A stretch of 64,000 bases of DNA, from the NCBI RefSeq assembly GCF_000517025.1, contig NZ_KI912095.1:550559-614558 (forward strand), read 5' to 3'. Both the position numbers and the translations under genes were made by a program. The stretch is from Halonatronum saccharophilum DSM 13868. GTDB lineage: Bacteria; Bacillota; Halanaerobiia; Halobacteroidales; Halobacteroidaceae. Shown here piece after piece: positions 45,800 through 55,350 of this stretch. Within the stretch, counting starts at the first letter, position 1; every line of letters begins with the position of its first letter. Below the pieces are notes generated by a model, which did not search any database, was not told where the DNA came from, and was given only the letters and a program-made list of their open reading frames with translations.

Positions 45800-47953
45800 T
45801 TATTTTTCGATTACTAAATAAACAAGAACAAAGACAGGAAAGAACAAGAGGGTTGCTGCAGCTACAACACCAGAATCATTTACTATCATTGTGATAAGAC
45901 TAGCAATAATAGCCCCTTTTAAACCAATCCCTAGGTTTGGATAGTCAAATAATATCTCTTCAATTCTTCCTTTAGGATTCTTTAACAATATAAATATTAT
46001 AATAATAAAAGCGATTAAAACCTTTGTCCATATAGTCCACCTTAATAATTTAAGGTTCATACTAAACTTACGATAAATAATTACTAATATTTCTCCCAAA
46101 CCACCACTTCTAATCTGTGATAGGGTTCTACCGATATGGCTTTGCTCACCAAAAAAGTTTATTATATCTAACGATATTATACTTAATACAATTATAGAAA
46201 TTATAAATAAGAACTTTAAAACCAAGGTCAAATCCCATTGATATCCTTTTAACCAGAAATATATTAAAAGAAAAGCAGAGGTAGAAGTAAGCAAGCCACC
46301 AAAGTTGGCTCCAAATAAAGGATGACCAATTACGATACTAATTGATACTAGGATAATAGCAATTAACTTAATACTCAAATTGAAAAAATCCTTAACCATA
46401 GTTAAAGATACTATCGAAGAACCAATTAGAATTCCCATAAATTCATTTCCAATTCCATAATATCTAGCTCCAATAACTGGAGAATATCCCAAGATAGATG
46501 TTTTAATAAGATTAGAACCAAAGATTATATCAACTATCAATATAATAGTTATAGATAATGAAGAGATTAATAAAGGGGCCAACTTAGACTTAAAGTATCC
46601 TCTAGTTAAATAAGCTAAAAACCCAGTCAATAAAATCGATAATATCCCCATAATAAAAATATTATTCATAATATAAAAACTTGATAGCAAAAATAATAGA
46701 GGTATCCATAAAATCCCTATAATAAAACAACTGATATTTAATTTAATAAAATTTGGAAGCATACCATTAGCAATTAGCATAAGACCAACTAACGCTAACA
46801 GTATAATCTGTAATATAATAAAACCTTTTATCAATGTGGGCCTTAACCTAAAGGTTCTATTGACTAAATGACTTATTTCTTCTAAGTAATCTAAGCCCTT
46901 ATCACTCTTTATATATCCTATTTTACTACCTGTAAAACTACTATTATCTTCTCCTAATAAATAACTATAAACTGTAGGGGAAATATCTAAGTTGCTTACA
47001 ATTCCAGCTCTCTTAGTAGTAGGGGATCTTAAAAGCCCCCTCTCTATCTCTGGGCCAACTAAAGTAACAAATCCTAACCTATTTCCTTTTGCAATTGCTT
47101 GCTTTGATAAAGTTGGGGTTAAGACCATAATATAGTCCTTATTAAAATCTAACTCTTTAACTATATGACCTAAGAGACTGTCAACCCTTTTAATAGCTTT
47201 TACCTTCTCCTTATCAAATCTATCTTCCATAACTAAAGATTTTACTGATTCAACTCTAGAGGTATCTCCTGACTCAATTATTAAAAGATCACTCTTTGGT
47301 AGATAGTCATTATACCTTTTTAAAAGATAACTCTTGTTAGTTATATGAAGAGAGGGATGTTGATCAGATGATAATTTCATCATCTGACCAACATCCCCTT
47401 GATAAACTACTCCATCTTCATCTATTCCAATTAAAGTTGCACCTCTTCGCTTCTCATCTAAAAAATCTGCATTTCCTAAAACAGTTACTTTAAATCCAGA
47501 TTCTTTTAACCTCTCACCTAGATTTCCTACCTTAGGTCTATAATCATTTCTCTTATTTAAAGCTACCAGGTTAGCGATATCTAAGTTTAAAACCTCTCCT
47601 TTTAAACTCCCCTTTAAAACTCTACTTAAATAGACCTGACTAGCTTTAAAACCTAAATAGTCTTCATCTTTATTAAAGCTCAAATGAGCCATCTTTCCAG
47701 CTAAAGCTCTATCACCACTACCAATTGTTAGGTAAGCATCCTCACTATCTAAACCTCCAGCTGTCCTTGTATTCATTAATGCTATTGATCCTTCATCTAT
47801 CAAAATATCCAAATTAGGGGTCTCTACCTCCCTTAATTCAAAGATATCTACTCCATCCATTAAAAAGATTACAAATCTTCCTTCACTACTTTGAGCAAAA
47901 GCTGGATTTGAAATTATAATCACCAAAAATAATAGGAAAACAACTCTTTTCAT
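45800..47953 (-). CDS. Membrane protein with alkaline-phosphatase-superfamily-like outer domain
   Basis: The 717-residue protein has a signal peptide (RVVFLLFLVIIISNPAFA). An outer domain of about 350 residues starts FVIFLMDGVDIFELREVETP and contains NTRTAGGLDSEDAYLTIGSG, LLIIESGDTSR and a late NLDISPTVYSYLLG, a layout like alkaline phosphatase/phosphoglyceromutase folds. About ten membrane helices follow from residue 374. The usual metal-binding His residues are hard to identify, so catalysis is doubtful. It precedes the FtsA-like gene and is probably cotranscribed with it. Confidence 0.65.
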   Translation of the reverse strand: MKRVVFLLFLVIIISNPAFAQSSEGRFVIFLMDGVDIFELREVETPNLDILIDEGSIALMNTRTAGGLDSEDAYLTIGSGDRALAGKMAHLSFNKDEDYLGFKASQVYLSRVLKGSLKGEVLNLDIANLVALNKRNDYRPKVGNLGERLKESGFKVTVLGNADFLDEKRRGATLIGIDEDGVVYQGDVGQMMKLSSDQHPSLHITNKSYLLKRYNDYLPKSDLLIIESGDTSRVESVKSLVMEDRFDKEKVKAIKRVDSLLGHIVKELDFNKDYIMVLTPTLSKQAIAKGNRLGFVTLVGPEIERGLLRSPTTKRAGIVSNLDISPTVYSYLLGEDNSSFTGSKIGYIKSDKGLDYLEEISHLVNRTFRLRPTLIKGFIILQIILLALVGLMLIANGMLPNFIKLNISCFIIGILWIPLLFLLSSFYIMNNIFIMGILSILLTGFLAYLTRGYFKSKLAPLLISSLSITIILIVDIIFGSNLIKTSILGYSPVIGARYYGIGNEFMGILIGSSIVSLTMVKDFFNLSIKLIAIILVSISIVIGHPLFGANFGGLLTSTSAFLLIYFWLKGYQWDLTLVLKFLFIISIIVLSIISLDIINFFGEQSHIGRTLSQIRSGGLGEILVIIYRKFSMNLKLLRWTIWTKVLIAFIIIIFILLKNPKGRIEEILFDYPNLGIGLKGAIIASLITMIVNDSGVVAAATLLFFPVFVLVYLVIEK

Positions 47954-47970
47954 TATATCACTCCAGGTTA

Positions 47971-48219
47971 TTAATCAAGATAACTATTAACAAGCTCCTC
48001 AATTATTTCATCCCTTTCAAACCTTCTCATCTTACTTCGCGCATCTTGATGACTGGTAATATAAGCTGGATCTCCTGATAATATATACCCCACAATCTGA
48101 TCAATAGGATTATAACCCTTTTCTTCTAAGGCACTATAAACCTCTTTAAGAATTTTAGCCACTTCACTATCATCATCCTTACCCATCCTAAACATCATTG
48201 TTTTATCAAAATTGCTCAT
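47971..48219 (-). CDS. ireB: IreB family regulatory phosphoprotein
   Basis: An 82-residue protein (formerly DUF965/YrzL). In Enterococcus IreB is phosphorylated by the Ser/Thr kinase IreK and tunes cephalosporin resistance. The whole protein matches the family: [40 protein letters not shown] and [18 protein letters not shown]. The N-terminal Thr residues correspond to the phosphorylated region. Standard position after alaS. Confidence 0.94.
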   Translation of the reverse strand: MSNFDKTMMFRMGKDDDSEVAKILKEVYSALEEKGYNPIDQIVGYILSGDPAYITSHQDARSKMRRFERDEIIEELVNSYLD

Positions 48220-48287
48220 TTTTTCACCTCTATATTAGTTAGTAGTTTTCCTATTATAACTATTCTTTATACATCTCTTTTCTCCTC

Positions 48288-50909
48288 TTAATTAAAAGAA
48301 ATAAGCTCTTCAGCTTTTCTTAAAGCATCTTCTACCTTATCTACTTTAGTACCTCCAGCTTGAGCCATATTAGGGCGTCCACCACCCCCGCCTCCAGCTA
48401 CTTTAGCTACTTGACCTATTATCTTACCAGCATGATAGCCTTCCTTAACAAGGTCATCACTTACAATTGCTACAAAGATAACCTTCTCCTTTAAGATTGA
48501 AGCTAAAACAATAATTCCAGAGTCTAATCTCTCCTTTAAGTTATCTCCCATTTTACGTAATCCATCTGCATCTAAACTATCAACGCTATGAATAATAGCT
48601 TGTACTCCATTTAAATCCTTAGCCTCTGATAATAAGTCTCCACTTTGTGAAGAAGCTAACTTATCCTTTAATCTGTTGATCTCTTTTTCTAAATCTTTTA
48701 TTTTTCCTTGTAAACCTTCAACCTTTCCTTTTAACTCCTTAGGGTTGGCCCTTAAAGAATTACCTAACTCATCTATGATACCCTCTTGCTCTTTAATATA
48801 ATCTAAAGCACCTCTACCAGTTACACCCTCTATTCTTCTAGTTCCCGCAGCAATTCCCGATTCATTTACTATCTTAAATAAACCAATCTCCCCAGTTCTT
48901 TGAACATGAGTACCACCACATAACTCTATACTATAATCACCAGCTGCAACAACTCTAACACCTTCACCATACTTTTCACCAAATAAAGCTGTAGCCCCTA
49001 GAGCCTTTGCTTCATCTAAAGTCATCTCTTTAATAGATAAAACTAAATTCTCTAACACCTTAGAATTAACCTTATCCTCAATCTTTTCTAATTCTTTTTT
49101 GCTTAAGGCTTCAAAATGAGAAAAGTCAAAACGTAACCTCTCAGAAGTTACTAAAGATCCAGCTTGGTTTATATGATCTCCTAGTAGATCTTTTAAAACC
49201 TTATGCAAAAGATGAGTGGCAGTATGATTTCTTGTTATATCTCTTCTTAAGACTTCATCGATTATAGCTTCAACCTCTAATCCTTCCACTAACTCTCCTT
49301 CTAACACTTCTACTTGATGAACTATAACCTCAGCAACCTCTTTAGTATCTAAAATCCTTACCTTTAAATTACCTTTACTTAAAACACCTTTATCACCAAT
49401 CTGACCTCCACCCTCTGCATAAAAAGGTGTTTTATCTAATACTACTTTACCCTTTTCTCCACTTTTAATAACCTCTACCTTTTCACCCTCTTTTACTAAG
49501 GATACAACTTTAGCCTCAGCTTTCCTTTCTTGATATCCAATAAATTCTACGTTACCAACCTCTTTACGAATTTCTTTAAATAGCTCTACTTCGCTATGAT
49601 CTTTATCATAATCTTCTCTAGCAGCTCTTGCTCTCTTTCTCTGCTCATCCATAGATTGAACAAAGCCTTTACTATCAATTTCAAAACCTCTCTCTAAAGC
49701 TATCTCTTCTGTTAACTCTTTAGGAAAGCCATAAGTATCGTATAATGCAAATACTTTATCTCCAGGGATTTCTGCTAAACCTTTTTCTTTTAACTCTGCA
49801 ATTATATCCTCTAAAATATTCATCCCTTGTTCTAAAGTCTCTTGAAATCTCAACTCTTCTTGTCTAACGATTTTTTTAATCTGCCCTTCTTTATCCTTTA
49901 AACTTCCATAATAACCACCCATTACATCTACCACAACTGGGACCAGTTTATGCAAAAAAGGAGTCTCTAGACCTAAAACTTTAGCATATCGAACTGCTCT
50001 TCTTAATATTCTTCTAACAACATACCCTCTTCCTTCGTTAGATGGTAAGGCACCATCTGAAATAGCAAAGGATACTCCTCTAATATGATCAGCAATAACC
50101 TTGATAGCCATATCCGCCTCATCTGAATCACCATAATTGGCATCACAATTATTTGTAATAAAGTTGATCATCGGCATAAATAGATCAGTCTCAAAATTTG
50201 TTGGAGCATCTTGCAATAAAGAAACTAATCTCTCCAACCCACTTCCTGTATCTATATTTTTATTAGGCAAATCTAAGTATTCTCCATCTTCAGTCTTATT
50301 ATACTGAGTAAATACCAAATTCCATATCTCTAAATAGCGATCACAATCACAACCTAATTTACAATCATCACCACAACCATAATCTACTCCTCTATCATAA
50401 TGAATCTCTGAACAAGGTCCACAAGGGCCAGTCCCAATCTCCCAAAAATTTTCATCCTTACCCATTCTAACTATTTTCTCTTTATCTACTCCTACTTGAT
50501 TATACCAAATATCAAAAGCTTCATCGTCCTCTTCATAAATAGATATCCACAATTTATCTCTATCTAATTCAAGCTCTTTAACTAAGAACTCATAAGCCCA
50601 CTTAATAGTATCCTCCTTAAAGTAATCTCCAAAAGAAAAGTTACCTAACATTTCAAAGAAGGTATGATGTCTTGCAGTCTTTCCTACATTTTCAATATCA
50701 TTTGTACGTATACACTTCTGTGAATTACTTACCCTTCTTTTTGGGGGAGTAGCGCTCCCATCAAAATATGCTTTAAAAGGTGCCATCCCTGCATTAATCC
50801 ATAATAATGTTGGATCATCCTTAGGAATTAAAGATGCACTAGGTAATACTTTATGACCTTTACTTTCGAAAAATTCTAAAAACTTCTGCCTTATCTCACT
50901 GCTTTTCAT
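48288..50909 (-). CDS. alaS: Alanyl-tRNA synthetase
   Basis: The 873-residue enzyme charges tRNA-Ala and edits Ser/Gly mischarging. Domains are the class II catalytic core (HHTFFEMLGNFSFGDYFKED), a tRNA-recognition region, an editing domain with zinc ligands HTATHLLH and CGGTHVQRTGE, and the C-Ala domain ending GGGGGGRPNMAQAGG. Length is normal. No T-box leader is visible in the 73-bp gap upstream. The start is supported by synteny and the conserved MKSSEIRQKFLEFFESKGHK beginning. Confidence 0.97.
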   Translation of the reverse strand: MKSSEIRQKFLEFFESKGHKVLPSASLIPKDDPTLLWINAGMAPFKAYFDGSATPPKRRVSNSQKCIRTNDIENVGKTARHHTFFEMLGNFSFGDYFKEDTIKWAYEFLVKELELDRDKLWISIYEEDDEAFDIWYNQVGVDKEKIVRMGKDENFWEIGTGPCGPCSEIHYDRGVDYGCGDDCKLGCDCDRYLEIWNLVFTQYNKTEDGEYLDLPNKNIDTGSGLERLVSLLQDAPTNFETDLFMPMINFITNNCDANYGDSDEADMAIKVIADHIRGVSFAISDGALPSNEGRGYVVRRILRRAVRYAKVLGLETPFLHKLVPVVVDVMGGYYGSLKDKEGQIKKIVRQEELRFQETLEQGMNILEDIIAELKEKGLAEIPGDKVFALYDTYGFPKELTEEIALERGFEIDSKGFVQSMDEQRKRARAAREDYDKDHSEVELFKEIRKEVGNVEFIGYQERKAEAKVVSLVKEGEKVEVIKSGEKGKVVLDKTPFYAEGGGQIGDKGVLSKGNLKVRILDTKEVAEVIVHQVEVLEGELVEGLEVEAIIDEVLRRDITRNHTATHLLHKVLKDLLGDHINQAGSLVTSERLRFDFSHFEALSKKELEKIEDKVNSKVLENLVLSIKEMTLDEAKALGATALFGEKYGEGVRVVAAGDYSIELCGGTHVQRTGEIGLFKIVNESGIAAGTRRIEGVTGRGALDYIKEQEGIIDELGNSLRANPKELKGKVEGLQGKIKDLEKEINRLKDKLASSQSGDLLSEAKDLNGVQAIIHSVDSLDADGLRKMGDNLKERLDSGIIVLASILKEKVIFVAIVSDDLVKEGYHAGKIIGQVAKVAGGGGGGRPNMAQAGGTKVDKVEDALRKAEELISFN

Positions 50910-50982
50910 TTCAAAACCCCCTAATTTATTAAAAAAGATACTTTAACTACTTTAAACTTTAAATTATATAATACTAAAAATG

Positions 50983-52026
50983 CTATCTATTGTCAACTGG
51001 GATGACTACTTCAAATAATAGATATATTAAAAACTCTTTAACTACAGCGGCAATTGGAATAGCAATCAACATTCCAACAATACCTAAAAGCTCTCCTCCA
51101 GCTAATAGAGCAAAAATTATAATAGTTGGATGTAAACCAACTCTATCCCCCATTATCTTTGGGGCAATAATACTACTTTCTAACTGTTGGATTAGAAAGA
51201 ATACTAAAGCTACAATCAAACCTAACCTAAGGGAACTAAAAGAAGCTATTATAATTCCTGGCAATGATCCAATTATCGGGCCAAAGTAAGGAATCAGATT
51301 AAAGACTCCAAATAGTAGGCCAATAATCAAATAAAACTTTACTCCCAAAAAATATAAAGCAGCTGTTCCCATTAACCCTACTATTAAACTGACAGTTAGT
51401 TGCCCTTTAAAAAACCCAAAGATACTCTTATTTATTCTCGACAACAACCTTTCTACACCCTCACGGTCTTTTTGAGGTATTAGTGACCATAAGTTATCCT
51501 CAAAGTAATCTAAGTCTTTTAATATATAAAAAGATATTATAGGGGCTATTATCAAAGAAAACAGTCTAGAAAAGAGGCCAATAACTACTCCACTTGTCCT
51601 CTCTACAAGAATTAAAGCAACCTCCTCTGCACGATCAATAGTCCTATTAATTAAATTTGTTACTACTGGAGGAAGATTGACTTGCCTATACCTCCTATTA
51701 AGATCAATAATAATCTCTTCTAGATCTCTAGCATACCTAGGCAATCTATTAATAAGTAACTCCAACTCTTCAATTATTGCTGGTACAACTATAATAGACA
51801 TAGTCACAATTAATAATATCAATAAAGAAAAGACAAAGATCAAAGCGATTAAACGGTTTATTCCATCCTCTACAAAGTCTTCAATTAAAGGATTTATTAA
51901 ATATGCAAATAAGATAGCCAATATAAAGGGAAGTAAAATAATCCTAACCTGATATAACAAATAGAATATTAAAGCAATAATTAAAAAGAACATTACTCTC
52001 TTATCCTCTTGATTCAGCTTTATCAC
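50983..52026 (-). CDS. AI-2E family transporter (YrrI-like)
   Basis: The 347-residue protein has about eight membrane helices and the family signatures FILAILFAYLINPLIE, GVFNLIPYFGPIIGSLPGII and QQLESSIIAPKIMGDRVGLHP. The substrate is not established; members export autoinducer-2 or act as Na+/H+ antiporters. Listed from GTG 52026, which abuts the GGGG SD; CTG 52017 lies exactly 8 nt from it. Conserved position upstream of alaS, as with Bacillus yrrI. Confidence 0.88.
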   Translation of the reverse strand: MIKLNQEDKRVMFFLIIALIFYLLYQVRIILLPFILAILFAYLINPLIEDFVEDGINRLIALIFVFSLLILLIVTMSIIVVPAIIEELELLINRLPRYARDLEEIIIDLNRRYRQVNLPPVVTNLINRTIDRAEEVALILVERTSGVVIGLFSRLFSLIIAPIISFYILKDLDYFEDNLWSLIPQKDREGVERLLSRINKSIFGFFKGQLTVSLIVGLMGTAALYFLGVKFYLIIGLLFGVFNLIPYFGPIIGSLPGIIIASFSSLRLGLIVALVFFLIQQLESSIIAPKIMGDRVGLHPTIIIFALLAGGELLGIVGMLIAIPIAAVVKEFLIYLLFEVVIPVDNR

Positions 52027-52119
52027 CCCAGACTTAGTTCTTTAGCTATCTTATTATGCCCAAGACAAGGAATGTTTATTAACCCACAAGGATAGAGAAT
52101 CTAAAAGTGAAAATGTATA

Positions 52120-52264
52120 GTAATGTAGTTGCACTTTCGTGCAACTAGTAATGAATAATGAGCGATGAATAAGACTAAAATATTAAGAAATCTTCTGAAC
52201 TCTAGGGAATAAAGGGATTTCTATTTTTAAGGTTTTACCCATTACTGATTACTCATCACTAATA
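52120..52264. repeat. Palindromic repeat, TGATTACTCATCACT family, copy 2
   Basis: It starts with a small hairpin, GTTGCACTTTCGTGCAAC (52128-52145). The left arm TAGTAATGAATAATGAGCGA and the right arm ATTACTGATTACTCATCAC follow. The copy at 54970-55113 is alike along its full length, including the GTTGCAC hairpin, which identifies a discrete repeat of about 145 bp. Confidence 0.75.
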
Positions 52265-52281
52265 AACTCATAGCTAAACAT

Positions 52282-52309
52282 AAAAAAACAGGCTCTCGCC
52301 TGTTTTTTT
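52282..52309 (-). terminator. Terminator of the yunB-52308 unit
   Basis: AAAAAAACAGGC-TCTC-GCCTG and a T7 run form a strong bidirectional hairpin. It touches the stop codon of the gene at 52308. Confidence 0.92.
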
Positions 52310-52964
52310 ATGTTCTATATGTCTCCATTAAATCTTTCATTAATTGAGTTGTAGTTGGAGGGGTATAAACGATAGCATTAGCGCCAGCATCTATAGTCTC
52401 TTCGATTATTTCATCTGTTGGCCCTCCTGTAGCTATAATAGGGACATCTGGATATCTATCTCTAATATACTTAATAACCTTTATTGTATCCTTTCCTGCA
52501 CATACATTTAAAATATCGGCTCCATATTTTAATCTATCTTCTATCCAATCAGTTGATACAACAGATACTATAATCGGAATCTCAATAGCTTTTCTTACCG
52601 CCATTAAAGTCTCATTATCAATAGGAGCATTCAAGATAACACTTAAAACCCCTTGAAACTCTGCATCCAAAGCAACCTCAACTACCCTATCTCCTGTAGT
52701 AGTCCCTCCCCCAACACCAACCATTAAAGGCATATTAGCAACAGTAGCTAATGCATGTGACAGAATAGGCTGGGGAGTAAAAGGATAAACAGCCATTATA
52801 GCATCAGCATTATTATTTTTTATTACTACAACATCAGTGGTAAAAACAATGGATTTAATATAGCGACTTAATATATATATGCCACTAGCTTTTTGAATAA
52901 CCTTAGGCACTTCAATACATTTGCTATATAAAGGTGTTTGAACCTTAATTACACTATTATTCAT
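52308..52964 (-). CDS. TIM-barrel family protein of unknown function
   Basis: A 218-residue protein with a TIM-barrel look: IKNNNADAIMAVYPFTPQPI, VGVGGGTTTGDRVVEVALDA, an IIVSVVSTDW strand and the C-terminal phosphate-type loop PIIATGGPTDEIIEETIDAG. Similar clostridial proteins are labelled hydrolase without evidence. No substrate can be proposed. It follows yunB by 4 bp, so coexpression with a sporulation gene is likely. Confidence 0.65.
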   Translation of the reverse strand: MNNSVIKVQTPLYSKCIEVPKVIQKASGIYILSRYIKSIVFTTDVVVIKNNNADAIMAVYPFTPQPILSHALATVANMPLMVGVGGGTTTGDRVVEVALDAEFQGVLSVILNAPIDNETLMAVRKAIEIPIIVSVVSTDWIEDRLKYGADILNVCAGKDTIKVIKYIRDRYPDVPIIATGGPTDEIIEETIDAGANAIVYTPPTTTQLMKDLMETYRT

Positions 52965-52968
52965 AGTA

Positions 52969-53628
52969 TCACTCCCTCTTCTGCATTATCCCCTCCCCAA
53001 AGACGCCTTTTTCTAGTCCCACATAGACCTGTGGCACCTGACCAACGATAACAGCCTCAGTTAAAGGAATTTCTGTTCTCACTTCAATATCTGTACTCAT
53101 CATAGGGACAACAACCTTAACCTTGGTTGCTACTTCTAAATAAATTTTATGCCTAGTCTGATTAATCCCTACAGAATGAAAATCATCTATTACATTACTT
53201 CTAATAGAACCATAAGGGAGAATGTTAGCTGTAATAGATGGACCAAACCTTGACAAAACTTCAATGCCAAAGACTTGAGAAACAGGAATCTCTATCTCTC
53301 TAACATTATTTATATCTTCTAATAGACTTTGAACTTCTAATGTTATGTTGGATGAAAGGTCATTGACGATCTGTAAATTAGGTTGCATCAATATTATATG
53401 TCCCTCATTATTTGTCTTAATATTTACAAGATCATGATACAAGAGGTTTTTAGTCTCCTTATTAATAGCTTCATTGATTATACCTGTTAACATTCCGGTA
53501 ACATCATTTTCAGTAACATTATGCAAAATTGGCTGTAGAGTACTCTCTACGATTAGAATAAGTATAACCATTATTATTATTATTACTAAAGAAATAAATT
53601 TTATAAACTTTTTAAAAGAAGAAAACAA
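52969..53628 (-). CDS. yunB: Sporulation protein YunB
   Basis: YunB is a sporulation protein needed for efficient spore formation in Bacillus; its biochemical role is unknown. The protein of about 219 residues has an N-terminal membrane helix (FISLVIIIIMVILILIVEST). The core includes GMLTGIINEAINKETKNLL, IRSNVIDDFHSVGINQTRHK, and VKVVVPMMSTDIEVRTEIPLTEAVIVGQVP. TTG 53628 is 8 nt from GGGGG; the upstream GTG pair overlaps the SD. Confidence 0.88.
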   Translation of the reverse strand: MFSSFKKFIKFISLVIIIIMVILILIVESTLQPILHNVTENDVTGMLTGIINEAINKETKNLLYHDLVNIKTNNEGHIILMQPNLQIVNDLSSNITLEVQSLLEDINNVREIEIPVSQVFGIEVLSRFGPSITANILPYGSIRSNVIDDFHSVGINQTRHKIYLEVATKVKVVVPMMSTDIEVRTEIPLTEAVIVGQVPQVYVGLEKGVFGEGIMQKRE

Positions 53629-53681
53629 ATTCACCACCCCCTACTATTATATTAGTTAGAAGGTGGTTCTGTGCATAATAT

Positions 53682-54890
53682 TTAATTTAAAATTATCTTA
53701 GCAAACCTTCTTTTTCCAATACGAATAACCATACCATCAGTCACTTCTATATCTAAGTTCACCTTATCTTGCTTTTGATCATCAATTTTAACGGCTCCCT
53801 GTTTAATCATTCTACGACCTTGACTATTACTATCTACAAGACCTGTAGCGGCTACCAAATTAACTATCCACATCTTGCCGTCCTCTAGATTATCTTTACT
53901 TATCTCAACTTCAGGTATATCATCAGGTAAATCTCCCTTTTTAAATACCTTTTCGAATTGACTTTGAGCTTTAACAGCTTCTTCTTCATTATAATACTTT
54001 GTGACTATCTCTCTAGCCAACCTCTTCTTTAACTTCATTGGGTGAAGTTGGCCCTGCTCTAAGCCTTCTTTAATATTCTCTAACTCTTCCATAGTTATAT
54101 CAGTTAAAAGTTCAAAATATCGAGTAATAAGCTCATCTGGCATTGACATAGTTTTTCCAAAGATCTCACTAGCTTCTTCATCAATACCAATATAATTACC
54201 TTTACTCTTACTCATCTTATCCACACCATCTAACCCTTCTAATAAAGGCATCATTATAACAACCTGTGGATTTTGCCCATACTCTTTTTGTAAATTTCTG
54301 CCTGCCAAAAGATTGAATCTCTGATCTGTACCTCCAAGTTCAACATCCGCTTCAATAGCTACTGAATCATAACCTTGTAAGATCGGATAGAAAAACTCAT
54401 GAATACTAATAGGTTGATTATTTTGGTAACGTTTTGAAAAGTCTTCCCTTTCCAGCATACGAGCTACAGTATAATTAGATGATAATTGAATTGCATCACT
54501 AAAGCTCATATTACAAAACCAATCATTATTAAATACAACCGTAGTCTTATCTTGATCTAATATCTTAAATATCTGCTCTTTATAAGTTCTTGCATTCTCC
54601 TTTACTTCTTCTTCAGTAAGCTGTACTCTAGCTTTTAACTTCCCTGTTGGATCGCCAATTCTACCTGTAAAGTCTCCAATTAATAAATATATTTCATGTC
54701 CTAGATCTTGAAACTGCTTTAATTTCTGTAATACAACAGTATGACCTAAGTGAATATCTGGTGCTGTTGGATCTAAACCTAACTTTATTTTTAATGGTCT
54801 CCCCTCTTTAAGCTTTTTAACCAATTCTTCCTCCCCAATAAGATCAGATACTCCTCTTTTTATTATTTCTAACTGCTCATTAATTTCCAT
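53682..54890 (-). CDS. tyrS: Tyrosyl-tRNA synthetase
   Basis: The 402-residue class I synthetase has [11 protein letters not shown] (HIGH motif), a KMSKSKGN motif (the TyrZ-like branch, rather than KFGKS) and a C-terminal S4 RNA-binding domain ([16 protein letters not shown]). Tyr-binding residues occur in NYTVARML and the QGYDS segment. No T-box motif is visible in the 460-bp upstream region; most of that region is repeat DNA. Confidence 0.96.
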   Translation of the reverse strand: MEINEQLEIIKRGVSDLIGEEELVKKLKEGRPLKIKLGLDPTAPDIHLGHTVVLQKLKQFQDLGHEIYLLIGDFTGRIGDPTGKLKARVQLTEEEVKENARTYKEQIFKILDQDKTTVVFNNDWFCNMSFSDAIQLSSNYTVARMLEREDFSKRYQNNQPISIHEFFYPILQGYDSVAIEADVELGGTDQRFNLLAGRNLQKEYGQNPQVVIMMPLLEGLDGVDKMSKSKGNYIGIDEEASEIFGKTMSMPDELITRYFELLTDITMEELENIKEGLEQGQLHPMKLKKRLAREIVTKYYNEEEAVKAQSQFEKVFKKGDLPDDIPEVEISKDNLEDGKMWIVNLVAATGLVDSNSQGRRMIKQGAVKIDDQKQDKVNLDIEVTDGMVIRIGKRRFAKIILN

Positions 54891-55350
54891 CGCCTAACCC
54901 CTCCACAATTATAATAGTTTTTAAATTTCATTATATATCAAGTTTAACTATATGTATTGATACTGTATGGTAATATAGTTGCACTTTGTGCAACTGGTAA
55001 TCAGTGATCAGTAAAGAGTAATCAGTAAGATCAAAACCTAAGAATAAAGAATTTCTGGGCTTTTAAAGTTTTACTCATTACCCATTACTGATTACTCATC
55101 ACTAGTAATAAAGATTCTTAACTTATTAAACTTCTTAATAGAACACCTCTAAATCAACTGCTTGTATTATACCATATCTATTTAACAATATCAATTATGG
55201 AAAATTTAACTATTAACGTATTATATTCAATGAAAAAGGGAATTTACTATGTATAACGTTTATTTTATGTTATAATAATTAATAGAATTCATATTTTTAG
55301 ATCATTTCGATTCTTAATTTTATTAAATTCTACGAAAGGAGATCATTAAA
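54891..55350. repeat. Divergent tyrS/PBP1A gap with palindromic repeat copy 3 (54970-55113)
   Basis: It holds the GTTGCACTTTGTGCAAC hairpin (54978-54994) and the inverted arms GAGTAATCAGTAAG and ATTACTGATTACTCATCACTAG. The remainder is A+T-rich. A TATAAT at 55271-55276 precedes the PBP1A gene but lacks a good -35 box. The PBP1A SD GAAAGGAG lies at about 55333-55340. Confidence 0.7.

Noticed and set aside
50910..50982. T-box leader for alaS (and for tyrS at 54891-55350)
   Set aside because: No AGGGTGG-type antiterminator bulge or specifier arm is visible, and the alaS gap is only 73 bp.
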